Source: Ohtaekwangia sp. (lineage in GTDB: Bacteria > Bacteroidota > Bacteroidia > Cytophagales > Cyclobacteriaceae). From it: DNA of 64,000 bases. Below the pieces are notes generated by a model. The model saw only the letters and a list, made by a program, of their open reading frames with translations. It was not told the DNA's origin and ran no database searches. Positions 17,962-28,156 of this stretch are shown here, piece by piece. The position numbers and the translations under genes were made by a program. How positions within the stretch are numbered: position 1 is the first letter of the stretch; each line of letters starts with the position of its first letter. The stretch is from assembly GCA_021155195.1 (NCBI GenBank), contig JAJNPV010000049.1, forward strand, positions 427,447 through 491,446. Direction: 5' to 3'.

Positions 17962-20769
17962 ATGTATTTGGTCAGAAAAGGAATGTTCTTAATCGTTTTA
18001 ACTATTGGAGTTGCCATTATTCAACATAAAGCGATTGCACAATACGGAACTTTACAGGGAAGGATCATCGACTCAAAAACCCTTAGGCCCCTTCCATTTG
18101 CCTCTGTATATATTAATAACACAACCATTGGAACCACCTCTGACGAAGATGGAGACTATCTATTACAGGAAATCCCGACCGGAACTCACGAATTTATCGT
18201 GTCCTACATTGGATACCAGATCTATAAAACAAAGATTCATATCATTATTGACCAACACATCAATTCCAACGTTAGGCTTACTCAAGTGCCAACCAATCTT
18301 TCAGAGGTTAATGTTAAATCGACCGTGGACAAAAAATGGAAGAGGCAATTAGGTACATTCAAAAAAATCTTCTTTGGCACTACCTCATTTGCCAAATCAT
18401 GTACTATTCATAATCCATGGGTCATTGAATTTAATGAAGATAAGAAAGGTACATTGACTGCTACTACTTCCGCTCAACTAGATATTGAGAATTTAGCATT
18501 AGGATATCGCATAAATTATCAATTGACAGCATTTAGTGCTGACCTTTCAAACTATAAGATCAGCGGTTATACTCAATTTAAGGAGATTGAAACGAACGAT
18601 TCTCTCCTTTCCTCTTTATGGACCGCCAGAAGAAAAGAGATATATGTTGGATCCTCCAGGCATTTGTTTAAATCCATTATTGATCGACAAACTTCTGAAA
18701 ATGGATTTTTGATACTTAAGGACATATCTGGATTGCCAGAAATAGTTAGAAAATCTGCCTACTTAACAAATATCAATCAGTCAATAATGGCCTACGACTT
18801 AATGGACAAAGTTCTTCCTTTGTCGAACCAGGGTCAGTATAAAATCATTGTTCCGGATCGGCTTGAAGTTCATTATCTGAAAAAATCTGTTACTCCATCG
18901 ATTTATAGAAACATAGTTAATCCTGTAAGCTGGATTGAAGTTAAGGGGGGATCAATTGAAGTTTCATCAGAAGGAATTCCATTAAATCCCTCTGTAATAT
19001 TTTTTTCAGGAGCAATGGGCGATGCCCGCATGGCACAGATGCTTCCTAATAACTATATTCCGCCAACACAGTTCCTAATTGATAGTATTGAAACAGTTAA
19101 GCAGAATAAAAATGCGTTTGCTCCTTTTTTTGAACGTGCCTATTTACAAACAGACAGACCTTACTATTATCCTGGGGACGCACTTTTCTTTAAGGCGTAT
19201 ATGAATTATGAAACGCCCATGCTGCAGGATTCCTTAAGCCATGTATTGTATGTTGATCTGATTAACGAAAGGAATGAAGTGGTGGATAAAAAAGTACTAC
19301 ACCTTGACACTGACAATGCAGAAGGCAATTTTATCCTCCCATTTAATATTGCCAAAGGAAAATATGCAATACGAGCATATACACGATGGATGCTAAACTT
19401 TAATTCAACAAACCTGTTTATTAAGCCCATCGATATTTTAGGCCCAAATGAACTAGTAGAAAATATTGAATTCGAACCGTCAAAAAAAGGACAAATTTAT
19501 ATAGTTGCTAATCAGGAGGAATTTAAAGTAAGAGAAAAAATAACACTGGCTTTCGAAGCAAAGAACGAATTCGATTTTCCAATAGCCGCCAATTTGTCTG
19601 TATCTATTACGGATATAAATCAGGTTGCTCCCATACAAAATGAAAAGAACATTATTACTGATTTTGATTTCAGCGATCGAGAATTAGAAGATACTTCTAT
19701 CAATAAGATCAAATATCAAATTCAATATGGAATCGATTTTCGCGGAAAAATAAAACCTGTGAAAAAAATGATTCCTGGCATTGTCACGGTATTTCAAAAA
19801 GATACTGACGATGTTTTCACCATTCCTACCGCCCCGAATGGAACATTCAATCATCATCTCCAATTTTCTGGTGCAAGAGAATTTTTTGTTCAAGGAAAAA
19901 ACTTTAAAGGAAAGAAGGTAGAAGTGAAAATGGATTCAACGCTGGATTTAGCGGTTCACACTACATTTCCCTATCAGCACATTACTATCTATGAACCTAA
20001 AGACCTATCACTTCGGCACATTCCTAATTCTGCACTAGCAACAAAAATGCTAGAGGAAGTTATAATCGAAGGCAAAAAATCTGAGCGGCCCTCCTTAAGT
20101 TCCTACCACCGCGCAGCAGATGTTAGTATCGAGGGTGACAAGCTTCGCCAGTCGAATACAACAGATCTTCTTTCAGCAATTCAAATGCGTGTGCCAGGTT
20201 TAAGAATACTCTATCACATCAATGGAGGAGTGATCTCTAAATTTCTTACTCTGGGTGGTCCATCTTCCTTTGAATCTTCTCAGGAGTGCCTTATAATAAT
20301 TGATGGTATTGTACTAATACCTGCAGAGGGGCAATCTATTGCCGATCAACTTGCTGGCATGAGTGTTTCTGAGATTGAAAGCATTGACGTGCTAAAATTT
20401 GGATCGGGGGCTATTTACGGAGTGAGAGGCGCAAATGGCGTGATTGTAGTTAAAACTACAAATGGTACCTATGAAGCGAATAAAAAATCAACTCCAAATT
20501 TTAAAAAATTAATGCTTATCCTTCTTTCTGGGTATTCCGAATCTGTCTACTTTAGCTCGCCCGACTATTCAACCGATAATACTGAAGAACAATTGGATGG
20601 CAGGTCAACAATATATTGGAGCCCAAATGTAAACACAGATGGAACGAGCTTAACAGAACTCTCTTTCTATTCGGCAGATTTGCCCACAACCTATAGAGTG
20701 GTGATTGAGGGTCTAACAAAAGAGGGCAAGCCAGTACGAGGTGAACATTTGATTAAAGTAACTCGTTAG
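17962..20769 (+). CDS. CarboxypepD_reg / MG2-like / TonB-plug protein without a beta-barrel
   Basis: About 935 residues from the ATG at 17962, which yields a signal peptide ending near HKAIAQ. Order: carboxypeptidase-regulatory-like domain (GRIIDSKTLRPLPFASVYIN onward, about residues 30-110), a central region, an MG2-like macroglobulin segment with ERAYLQTDRPYYYPGDALFF, then a TonB-plug domain with SIDVLKFGSGAIYGVRGANG. After the plug there are only about 100 residues, far too few for a 22-strand barrel. It is therefore not a classical SusC importer; such proteins may be periplasmic or surface adaptors. Earlier in-frame starts exist at 17899 and 17917. Confidence 0.8.
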   Translation: MYLVRKGMFLIVLTIGVAIIQHKAIAQYGTLQGRIIDSKTLRPLPFASVYINNTTIGTTSDEDGDYLLQEIPTGTHEFIVSYIGYQIYKTKIHIIIDQHINSNVRLTQVPTNLSEVNVKSTVDKKWKRQLGTFKKIFFGTTSFAKSCTIHNPWVIEFNEDKKGTLTATTSAQLDIENLALGYRINYQLTAFSADLSNYKISGYTQFKEIETNDSLLSSLWTARRKEIYVGSSRHLFKSIIDRQTSENGFLILKDISGLPEIVRKSAYLTNINQSIMAYDLMDKVLPLSNQGQYKIIVPDRLEVHYLKKSVTPSIYRNIVNPVSWIEVKGGSIEVSSEGIPLNPSVIFFSGAMGDARMAQMLPNNYIPPTQFLIDSIETVKQNKNAFAPFFERAYLQTDRPYYYPGDALFFKAYMNYETPMLQDSLSHVLYVDLINERNEVVDKKVLHLDTDNAEGNFILPFNIAKGKYAIRAYTRWMLNFNSTNLFIKPIDILGPNELVENIEFEPSKKGQIYIVANQEEFKVREKITLAFEAKNEFDFPIAANLSVSITDINQVAPIQNEKNIITDFDFSDRELEDTSINKIKYQIQYGIDFRGKIKPVKKMIPGIVTVFQKDTDDVFTIPTAPNGTFNHHLQFSGAREFFVQGKNFKGKKVEVKMDSTLDLAVHTTFPYQHITIYEPKDLSLRHIPNSALATKMLEEVIIEGKKSERPSLSSYHRAADVSIEGDKLRQSNTTDLLSAIQMRVPGLRILYHINGGVISKFLTLGGPSSFESSQECLIIIDGIVLIPAEGQSIADQLAGMSVSEIESIDVLKFGSGAIYGVRGANGVIVVKTTNGTYEANKKSTPNFKKLMLILLSGYSESVYFSSPDYSTDNTEEQLDGRSTIYWSPNVNTDGTSLTELSFYSADLPTTYRVVIEGLTKEGKPVRGEHLIKVTR

Positions 20770-20789
20770 TATTCTCCTTTCAGTCAGGT

Positions 20790-20806
20790 GTCGGAAGACC
20801 TGACAG
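20790..20806 (-). repeat. 17-bp palindromic (REP-like) element, right copy
   Basis: GTCGGAAGACCTGACAG, the exact reverse complement of 16927-16943. With adjacent bases, GTCAGGT and ACCTGAC can pair as a 7-bp stem. It lies between two convergent genes, where it might act as a transcription terminator. Confidence 0.75.
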
Positions 20807-20865
20807 CAATGGTGGTCAATACTATCTTAAAATATCATCTTTATATCCTAGGCAGGTCTTGCTGC

Positions 20866-21531
20866 TTATAGTTTAGTTCTTTGATTATACAATCGTATCA
20901 TATCAACAAATATTTCTCTCTTATGTAACTGATTTGTAAGCTGCACTAAATCAGGATATGGACTAACAATCTGCAAAAGTTTCTCCTTTGTAAGTTTACT
21001 GATCTTCCCACTTTCTCTTTCAATAACGAATTGCTCCAAATTGTAAATTTTCGGTTCAGCACTTGGATAGAACTGATTGGCCAAGCCACGAGTATCATCA
21101 AATATGGGCTTCAAACCAGAATCACTACCTATTTGCAAAAAATAACAGATAGTCCCGATTTCCTGAACTCTCACAAAATGATCAGCCTTGATATGTGTTG
21201 TTGAGTTCACATAGACATGATATCCATCACTGAATCCCCAGAAGTCTCGAAAGCCTTTAAAGTTTTTTCCTTTAGCATCTTTCAGGCGATACAATGAAAT
21301 TATCTGTCTGCTCCCACTAACCATTGATTCGCTTGTATTTTTTGAACGAGCTACCGTCAATTCCGATCCTTCAAGAATCTTGAAATCTGTTGGTCCACTA
21401 GGTAAATTATTAATGAATTCTTCAAATGAAAGATATACCCCCTTGCTGTAAGGTTGGGCAAATAATTTTATTTGACCGACAGAAATTAGAAAAACAACTA
21501 TGATCAAATTTCTAATAGGATTAATAATCAT
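20866..21531 (-). CDS. Secreted protein of unknown function
   Basis: 221 residues with an N-terminal signal peptide (LIIVVFLISVGQIKLFAQ). The mature part is polar with a possible beta-rich centre containing GFRDFWGFSDGYHVYVNST and a helical C-terminus. No family is recognised. The YifB gene starts upstream on the same strand with 36 bp between the two, but no functional link is apparent. Confidence 0.65.
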   Translation of the reverse strand: MIINPIRNLIIVVFLISVGQIKLFAQPYSKGVYLSFEEFINNLPSGPTDFKILEGSELTVARSKNTSESMVSGSRQIISLYRLKDAKGKNFKGFRDFWGFSDGYHVYVNSTTHIKADHFVRVQEIGTICYFLQIGSDSGLKPIFDDTRGLANQFYPSAEPKIYNLEQFVIERESGKISKLTKEKLLQIVSPYPDLVQLTNQLHKREIFVDMIRLYNQRTKL

Positions 21532-21567
21532 AAAATAACATCGATGTTGTTTGATACATAATAAAAA

Positions 21568-23106
21568 CTATCCCGCCCATCCTTCTCTATCCAAACTTCT
21601 GTATTGAATGGCTTCGGCCAGGTGTTCAATTTTTATTTCAGGAGTACCCGCCAGGTCGGCAATGGTACGCGAGACTTTTAAAATGCGGTCGTAAGCGCGT
21701 GCGGAGAGACCGAGGCGTTCCATAGCTGTTTTGAGTAACGTGCGCCCGGCATCATTAATTTCACAAATTTGTTTTACCATGTTGGCGGGCATCATGGCAT
21801 TGCAGTACATATTCTTTTGATCTTTAAACCGCTCACTTTGCATAGCACGCGCTTTCACCACGCGGGCACGAATTTCATCACTTGTCTCATTTTTGCGTTG
21901 GGTAGTCATCTGGTCGAAACTTACGGGAACTACTTCTACATGTAAATCAATGCGGTCGAGCAGCGGGCCACTCACTTTACTTAAGTAGCGCTGCACAATG
22001 CCCGGTCCGCATACACATTCCTTTTCAGGATGGTTATAATATCCACACGGGCAGGGGTTCATACTGGCCACCAACATAAAATTTGCCGGGTAGTCGATTG
22101 AAATTTTTGCGCGCGAAATCGTTACGCGTCTTTCTTCCATCGGCTGGCGCATTACCTCCAACACCGTGCGTTTAAACTCCGGCAGCTCATCTAAAAACAA
22201 AACGCCATTGTGCGATAAAGAAATTTCTCCGGGTTGTGGATTGCCTCCGCCACCCACCAAAGCAACATCAGAAATAGTGTGGTGCGGACTTCGATACGGT
22301 CGGGTTGTTATCAACGTAGCATCGGCTCCTACTTTCCCTGCAACGGAATGGATCTTCGTTGTTTCCAGCGCTTCGTTCAGCGTAAGCGGTGGAAGAATGG
22401 AAGGCAAGCGTTTTGCCAACATGGTTTTACCCGCTCCGGGTGGACCAATCATAATTACATTGTGACCTCCGGCCGCGGCAATCTCCAACGCACGCTTAAT
22501 ATTTTCCTGACCCTGCACATCTTTAAAATCGCTATCGTAATCGTTGATCTTACTTTGAAACACTTCGCGTGTATCAATGCGCAGAGGTTCAATTTTTAAT
22601 TTACCTTCAAAAAAATCGATTGCTTCCTGCAAGGTCTCCACTCCTATTATATCGAGGTTATTAACAATAGCCGCTTCTCGTGCATTTGATTTCGGTAACA
22701 CAAATCCTTTAAATGCTTCCTTGCGCGCCTGAATGGCGATGGGTAACACACCTTTAATCGGGCGTAAGATTCCATCCAAAGACAACTCGCCCATGATGAT
22801 GTATTTATCTAACTCAGCTGCTTCAATTTGTTCGGAGGCTTTGAGAACAGAAAGTGCAATGGGTAAATCGTAAGCGCTTCCTTCTTTGCGCAAGTCAGCA
22901 GGCGCTAAGTTGACAACTACTTTATTGCGCGGCATAAACAACCGCAGACTTTTGAAAGATGATTCCACCCGGTGCTGACTTTCCTTCACCGCGGTATCCG
23001 GTAAACCACTCATGTGAAAATCTTTGCCTTGCGTTACATTCACCTCAACGGTAATCGTGCGGGCATCCACTCCATACACTGCGCCACCAAATGTTTTAGC
23101 AACCAC
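21568..23106 (-). CDS. comM: YifB/ComM family Mg-chelatase-like AAA+ ATPase
   Basis: 512 residues with the full family architecture: N-terminal ChlI-like domain, Walker A GPPGAGKTMLAKRLP near residues 218-232, the FLDELPEF Walker B region, and a C-terminal Mg_chelatase_C segment with LGLSARAYDRILKVSRTIAD. A Cys cluster (CPCGYYNHPEKECVCG) is typical. ComM in naturally competent bacteria is a branch-migration helicase acting during DNA integration. Confidence 0.94.
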   Translation of the reverse strand: MVAKTFGGAVYGVDARTITVEVNVTQGKDFHMSGLPDTAVKESQHRVESSFKSLRLFMPRNKVVVNLAPADLRKEGSAYDLPIALSVLKASEQIEAAELDKYIIMGELSLDGILRPIKGVLPIAIQARKEAFKGFVLPKSNAREAAIVNNLDIIGVETLQEAIDFFEGKLKIEPLRIDTREVFQSKINDYDSDFKDVQGQENIKRALEIAAAGGHNVIMIGPPGAGKTMLAKRLPSILPPLTLNEALETTKIHSVAGKVGADATLITTRPYRSPHHTISDVALVGGGGNPQPGEISLSHNGVLFLDELPEFKRTVLEVMRQPMEERRVTISRAKISIDYPANFMLVASMNPCPCGYYNHPEKECVCGPGIVQRYLSKVSGPLLDRIDLHVEVVPVSFDQMTTQRKNETSDEIRARVVKARAMQSERFKDQKNMYCNAMMPANMVKQICEINDAGRTLLKTAMERLGLSARAYDRILKVSRTIADLAGTPEIKIEHLAEAIQYRSLDREGWAG

Positions 23107-23215
23107 AACTAATTAATTTAAAATTTTCGAATGACGAATTACGATTTAGAGTCGATCTCATTCAATAAAGATAGAATATTCTTTTTATTAGAAATCAAGA
23201 ATACCAAAGGGATAT

Positions 23216-23797
23216 CTACCCAATCACTTCCTTCTCGATCAATAGTATAAGGATGTGAATAATCTTGATGTGGATTTCTTGAATGCGATCGGCATAGCCG
23301 AAGTGTGGCACACGCAATTCAATATCGGCCATAGGAGCCAACTTGCCACCGTCTTTTCCCGAAAGGATAATGACGGTCATTCCTTTTGCTTTTGCAGCTT
23401 CAGCCGCTTTGATAATGTTCGCAGAGTTTCCGCTGGTGCTGATACCCAACAGCACATCGCCTTTGTTTCCAAGCGCTTCGATGTAGCGCGAGAACACAAA
23501 TTCATATCCATAGTCATTGCTAACGCACGATAGATGACTTGGGTCGCTTACGCAGATAGCTGGTAACGCTTTTCGGTTATCGCGGTAACGCCCGGTAAGT
23601 TCTTCTGCAAAATGCATGGCATCGCAATGCGAGCCACCATTACCGCAAGAAATTACTTTACCACCTTGCTTAATAGAATTTGAGATTGCTTTTGCCGCAG
23701 CTTCAATGTTTGCTAGATTTTTCTCATCCTTCAAAAAATTTTGAAGTACATCAGCTGCTTGATTTAGTTCGGCTGCTATCAGCGAAACATAACTCAT
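23216..23797 (-). CDS. gmhA: Sedoheptulose-7-phosphate isomerase-like SIS-domain protein
   Basis: 193 residues of the SIS fold. The phosphosugar-binding segments GGKVISCGNGGSHCDAMHFA and GISTSGNSANIIKAAEAAKA and the late ADRIQEIHIKIIHILI agree with GmhA, which makes D-glycero-D-manno-heptose 7-phosphate for LPS core. DiaA-type relatives share this fold, so the name is probable rather than certain. It follows an ABC exporter of the lipid A type and overlaps the preceding small gene by 4 bp. Confidence 0.85.
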   Translation of the reverse strand: MSYVSLIAAELNQAADVLQNFLKDEKNLANIEAAAKAISNSIKQGGKVISCGNGGSHCDAMHFAEELTGRYRDNRKALPAICVSDPSHLSCVSNDYGYEFVFSRYIEALGNKGDVLLGISTSGNSANIIKAAEAAKAKGMTVIILSGKDGGKLAPMADIELRVPHFGYADRIQEIHIKIIHILILLIEKEVIG

Positions 23798-24132
23798 AAT
23801 GACTTTTTTGAATCGGGGGAAGGAGTTTCGGTTACAACAGGTTTAGCTGCTTGCTGAAAGTCGTAGACCTTAGCTTTCAGGGTATTGTTCTCCAACCGCA
23901 ATGCTTCTTGTTCTTTCTCAGCATTTTTGGTTTCGATCCAGTTCCACACTAAATCAATAAGAAATAGCACAACCCCCAGAATAGCTCCATACTTTAATAA
24001 CGATATTTTTGAATACAGCTTAGCGAGCACGCCAAAATCAATATTTTTTGAGCCGATGTAGAATGTGAAGAAGAGAATAATCAAATGATACCCTCCAAAA
24101 ATTGCAAAGAAAATACGTCTGCGTTGATTCAT
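23794..24132 (-). CDS. Small membrane protein with C-terminal coiled coil
   Basis: 112 residues from the ATG at 24132. Two transmembrane segments (near 7-26 and 44-62) and a helical tail with heptad-like ETKNAEKEQEALRLENNTLK. The stop overlaps the gmhA start as ATGA, so translation is coupled. No family recognised; a 19-residue longer reading is unlikely. Confidence 0.7.
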   Translation of the reverse strand: MNQRRRIFFAIFGGYHLIILFFTFYIGSKNIDFGVLAKLYSKISLLKYGAILGVVLFLIDLVWNWIETKNAEKEQEALRLENNTLKAKVYDFQQAAKPVVTETPSPDSKKSL

Positions 24133-24227
24133 TATACATCGTTTATCGGCAACAAACATAGGCTTTTTAAAGTAAAGCAAAAATTGCAATACATCGCAAA
24201 ACCTTGCATCACTATTTATTGCATTTC

Positions 24228-26066
24228 TTAGCGTTCAGCACTTTGAATAGACACCAATTTACGGTATAAACCTTCCTGACCATTTAATTCAATGTGAGTT
24301 CCTCGTTGTGCTATTTCTCCGTTTTGAATAACAACAATTTCATCGGCATGTTGAATGGTACTTAGCCTGTGAGCAATTACAATGGAAGTCCGGTTCTTCA
24401 TAAGATTAAATAAAGCTTCCTGAACCAACTTCTCGGACTCAGAATCTAAAGCCGAAGTAGCTTCATCTAAAATAAGAATGGGTGGATTTTTAAGTACCGC
24501 GCGTGCAATACTCAATCGCTGCCGCTGTCCGCCTGAAAGTTTAGAACCACGTTCGCCAATCAACGTTTGATACCCATTTTCTGATTGAACAATAAAATCA
24601 TGCGCGTTGGCAATGCGTGCTGCCTGAATAACACTTTCCTCACTTACATTGGGCATTCCAAAAGCAATGTTGTTAAAAATAGTGTCATTAAAAAGAATCG
24701 ATTCTTGTGTTACAACTCCAATGTGTTTACGCAAGGATTCTAATTCGTACTCGGTAATGGATACTCCATCAATCGCAACTTGCCCTTGCGTGGGGTCATA
24801 AAAACGTGGCACCAGATCGGCCAATGTAGATTTACCACCACCTGATGGGCCTACTAATGCAAGCGTCTTCCCTTTTTCAATCTTTAGATTAATGTTTTTT
24901 AGAACAGGTTCAGTATCGTAAGCAAAACTTACATTGCTAAATTGAATTTCCTTCTCAAAGGATTTAAGTTCAATCGCATTTGGTTTACTTTGAATGACGG
25001 GCTGCTGATCAATAATTGAAAAGATGCGTGTTGCCGAAGCTGTGCCCCGCTGCAACGAAGTAATACCATTTGAAAAATTCTTTGCCGGTTGAATGATCAT
25101 GGCGAACACAGTTAAAAAAAGCATAAATGCCGATGGCTTCAATATCTCATCAGAATCTGCATTCAGTACCATATTACCTCCAAAAAATATTATACCGGCA
25201 ATTATAGTTACTCCCAATATTTCTGAAACCGGAGAGGCCAATTCATTTTTGTAAGCCATCGACTTACTGGTTTTTCTGTAGAAGCCACTTTCATTTTCAA
25301 TCTTATCAATTACAAAGCTGCGGGCATTAAAAGCATTAATCACCCGCATGCCACTAAACGTTTCATCCAGAATATTTAGAATTCGCCCCAATGATTCCTG
25401 ACTTTGAGTTGCTTGCTTCTTCAAGCGTTTAATTATTTCTGCCAGCACACCTCCCGTTAAGGGTAAAACAAGAAGCGTGAACAACGTAAGTTGTGGGGAA
25501 ATGGTAAATAACACATAGAAGTAAACGATGATTGTGATGGGTTCTTTGAGCACAGCCTTTAAACTGCTCATCACGGCATTTTCAACTTCATTTACATCGT
25601 TGGTAAATCGAGAGATCAGATCACCCTTGCGCTCATTATTAAAATAACCAATATGCAATTGGGTTACTTTTTTAAAAATATCCATACGAATATTCTTAAC
25701 AAGATCAACGCGAATCTTTGTGGCCATCACCCGCTCCAGATACCGAAACAGATTAGCAAGAATCACACATCCAACAATTAACGCACAAACAAAGAGCAAC
25801 GAATTTAATGCGCCATAATTGAATACAATTTGAATAAAGTAGTGATTAAAAACTCCTATGATATAATCTGTTGAAACTGCAAACTCGGGCAGCGGGGGGA
25901 TAACAGGAGCATCCTTTGTTTCTTTAAAGAGGACATCCAACATGGGCATCACCAACACGATATTGAATGCGCCAAAGATGATCCCCAAAAAGGAATACGT
26001 AAAAAAGAAAACAAGCCGGGTGTTTAATTTATTTGCGTAGGAAAGAATTCTAAAAAAAGCCTTCAT
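24228..26066 (-). CDS. msbA: ABC transporter, fused permease/ATPase of the MsbA type
   Basis: 612 residues: six-helix transmembrane domain in the first 340 residues and a nucleotide-binding domain with Walker A GPSGGGKSTLADLVPR, Q-loop VTQESILF, signature LSGGQRQRLSIARAV and Walker B ILILDEATSALD. Family members flip lipid A or export lipids and drugs. Neighbours GmhA (LPS heptose) and a Wzi-like outer-membrane protein support a cell-envelope role. Confidence 0.88.
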   Translation of the reverse strand: MKAFFRILSYANKLNTRLVFFFTYSFLGIIFGAFNIVLVMPMLDVLFKETKDAPVIPPLPEFAVSTDYIIGVFNHYFIQIVFNYGALNSLLFVCALIVGCVILANLFRYLERVMATKIRVDLVKNIRMDIFKKVTQLHIGYFNNERKGDLISRFTNDVNEVENAVMSSLKAVLKEPITIIVYFYVLFTISPQLTLFTLLVLPLTGGVLAEIIKRLKKQATQSQESLGRILNILDETFSGMRVINAFNARSFVIDKIENESGFYRKTSKSMAYKNELASPVSEILGVTIIAGIIFFGGNMVLNADSDEILKPSAFMLFLTVFAMIIQPAKNFSNGITSLQRGTASATRIFSIIDQQPVIQSKPNAIELKSFEKEIQFSNVSFAYDTEPVLKNINLKIEKGKTLALVGPSGGGKSTLADLVPRFYDPTQGQVAIDGVSITEYELESLRKHIGVVTQESILFNDTIFNNIAFGMPNVSEESVIQAARIANAHDFIVQSENGYQTLIGERGSKLSGGQRQRLSIARAVLKNPPILILDEATSALDSESEKLVQEALFNLMKNRTSIVIAHRLSTIQHADEIVVIQNGEIAQRGTHIELNGQEGLYRKLVSIQSAER

Positions 26067-26075
26067 CTAAAGAAG

Positions 26076-27746
26076 TTAAAAATCATAAAGTCGCTGTGGA
26101 ATATTCCAGCGCAAAGCTAACGAAGTAAGTGATGTATTCGAGTTATAAGCGGCCAGGTCACTTTTGCTTTGCCTAATGATTTGCTTACCATCGATAAAAA
26201 GATTGTGCTTCACCATATAGGAGGCTGTGACGTCTGCAAAGAATATGGTGTTTGCCATTCCTTGTCCGATTTTATTTCCATATTCCTGTTGTCGATTTTG
26301 GTATCCTTTTAAAATATCTCCACCCCAGTTTTCAGTTACATTATCGCGACCGGTTTTTACATAAAACGTTTTGACGAAAATATTAAGTTTGGAAATTGGC
26401 TGATACCGAACAATGGCAACCCATTCGGTAAAATTGGCTCCCAAAGGATGCGCTAACGATTGGCGGTAATTACTGTAACTGCCATACTGCGAATAATGTG
26501 AAAAGGTATAGGGTCGCACCGCATTGAATTCAAGTTGCAAGTCAAGATTAGAGACGCTTAGGGCGTCAATATATTTTATTCCACCTTGCACGGCATACTT
26601 ATTGGCCCACCAGCCATTGCCAGCCAGCACTTCATCCAAAAGAAATTCATCCAACACCAATTGGCCGTATAGCGATACTCTCCTGAAGGCATTCCATTTA
26701 AAGTCTGCCCCAAGAATTGAATTATCGCTGCTGCCAAATTGCTGTTCAATGGCGCGATAAAAAATAACTGGATTGAGATAACTAAAGTCAAATGAATTGT
26801 TGTTTACAGAATCTTTCGGACTAAAGACTACAGACTCAAACAATCCGATATTTAACTTCTTGCCAATGTTAAAAGAGGCATGATGAAATGCCATAAACTT
26901 TTCAGGATAGCGTTTACCTCCGCCTGTTCGTACATCTGCAGCCATTCTATTAAGTTGAAACAGGTAATTCAATTTCCACACGCGCACATTTGTGCGTAAG
27001 AAAAGATTAGGTGAAGAGTAATCTGAAAAAATAAAAGATCGATACCCATTACCGATAAACGTACGGTCGTTACCAAACTGCATATAAATATGTTTGGTAA
27101 CATTGAAATCGATATAAGCGCGCGCTTGAAAGAAGTCTACACCATTGTCTTTAAACGCTTTCCAAAAACCTTCGTGAGGCACTGCACGCGTTCTGCTTAC
27201 TTCTTCTTGCACGTACAGTGGAAGTACTGATTGGTTCTCCCCTAAAAAAGTATAGAAGCCAACTTTGCGATCAACCATACCCCTGATTTCAATACCCCGG
27301 GTATTGGTAGTTACAGCATTATCCAATCGACTATCAGATCCTGCACTTAAATAAAGAACGGGACTAACGTGCAAATCCAATTCTGGACTATCAACAAATA
27401 AAAAATCCGATTTCTTTTTATAGAGACTTTTTAAGATTGGCTTTTTGCTTGTATTTGTCTCGGCCTGGCTCCATTCCCAACTATCGTTGCGCAAATAAGC
27501 CAGGTTAAATTGATCGCTCTTAGATGAAAAGATGGAAGCGTCCGTGGCCAGTGTGTCGAGGTATTTTATGATCACATCGCGCTTGTAGGGTTTCACAGAA
27601 GTGAAAAATCCGGGTACAATTTTACCCGACTTTATTTCATAGCGATCGATCCAATGATAATAATCTTCGTTGAGGGTGGCATTAGTGCTTTGAGCAAAGA
27701 CAGCAACCTGACAAAAAAATAAAATAAAGAAAAAAGAATATCTCAT
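26076..27746 (-). CDS. Wzi-like outer-membrane beta-barrel (capsule assembly) protein
   Basis: 556 residues with a signal peptide (FFFILFFCQVAVFAQ) and a beta-barrel pattern of alternating aromatic strands, including QFGNDRTFIGNGYRSFIFSD and YGQLVLDEFLLDE, which match the capsule assembly protein Wzi family. It likely anchors or assists surface polysaccharide. Its start overlaps the stop of the PIN-domain gene by 4 bp, and the ABC exporter follows after 9 bp. Confidence 0.85.
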   Translation of the reverse strand: MRYSFFFILFFCQVAVFAQSTNATLNEDYYHWIDRYEIKSGKIVPGFFTSVKPYKRDVIIKYLDTLATDASIFSSKSDQFNLAYLRNDSWEWSQAETNTSKKPILKSLYKKKSDFLFVDSPELDLHVSPVLYLSAGSDSRLDNAVTTNTRGIEIRGMVDRKVGFYTFLGENQSVLPLYVQEEVSRTRAVPHEGFWKAFKDNGVDFFQARAYIDFNVTKHIYMQFGNDRTFIGNGYRSFIFSDYSSPNLFLRTNVRVWKLNYLFQLNRMAADVRTGGGKRYPEKFMAFHHASFNIGKKLNIGLFESVVFSPKDSVNNNSFDFSYLNPVIFYRAIEQQFGSSDNSILGADFKWNAFRRVSLYGQLVLDEFLLDEVLAGNGWWANKYAVQGGIKYIDALSVSNLDLQLEFNAVRPYTFSHYSQYGSYSNYRQSLAHPLGANFTEWVAIVRYQPISKLNIFVKTFYVKTGRDNVTENWGGDILKGYQNRQQEYGNKIGQGMANTIFFADVTASYMVKHNLFIDGKQIIRQSKSDLAAYNSNTSLTSLALRWNIPQRLYDF

Positions 27747-28156
27747 TTGCCCAATGAACTTAAATATTGATCAACTGTAAACGCAACATCCGGAAACTGT
27801 TGAAGAATTTTTTTATCAAATGTTATTAAAGGTCGCATTGTCTTTTTTGCAAGCGCCACATACTCGCAATCGTACGATGAACAGGTTGATTGACTAACAA
27901 GATTTAGAATTTCAATTGAATCTACCTCTAAATACGATCCCATCATCTTATTTTCTTTTTGAGCAATTAACCATTTCGCTTCTTCCGATGTATAGTAACC
28001 CTTTCTCAAATACGCAGCGAGAATATTTCGAAACTCACTTTTACATAATTCTGGTGAAGTCCAGTCTGAATCTCTGTTATACAATTCAGTCACCTTTTCG
28101 AAATAGGGAGATTTCAGCCAAAAATAAGCAAGTATGTTAGCATCAACTACAATCAT
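27743..28156 (-). CDS. PIN-domain endoribonuclease toxin (VapC-like)
   Basis: 137 residues with the acidic PIN active site: Asp5 in MIVVDANILAYFW, a mid-protein Glu in ELCKSEFRNILAA and Asp residues in SSYDCEYVALAKK and LITFDKKIL. VapC-type toxins cut specific RNAs. The gene overlaps the antitoxin stop as ATGA and overlaps the Wzi start by 4 bp. Both features suggest one transcript. Confidence 0.9.
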   Translation of the reverse strand: MIVVDANILAYFWLKSPYFEKVTELYNRDSDWTSPELCKSEFRNILAAYLRKGYYTSEEAKWLIAQKENKMMGSYLEVDSIEILNLVSQSTCSSYDCEYVALAKKTMRPLITFDKKILQQFPDVAFTVDQYLSSLGK

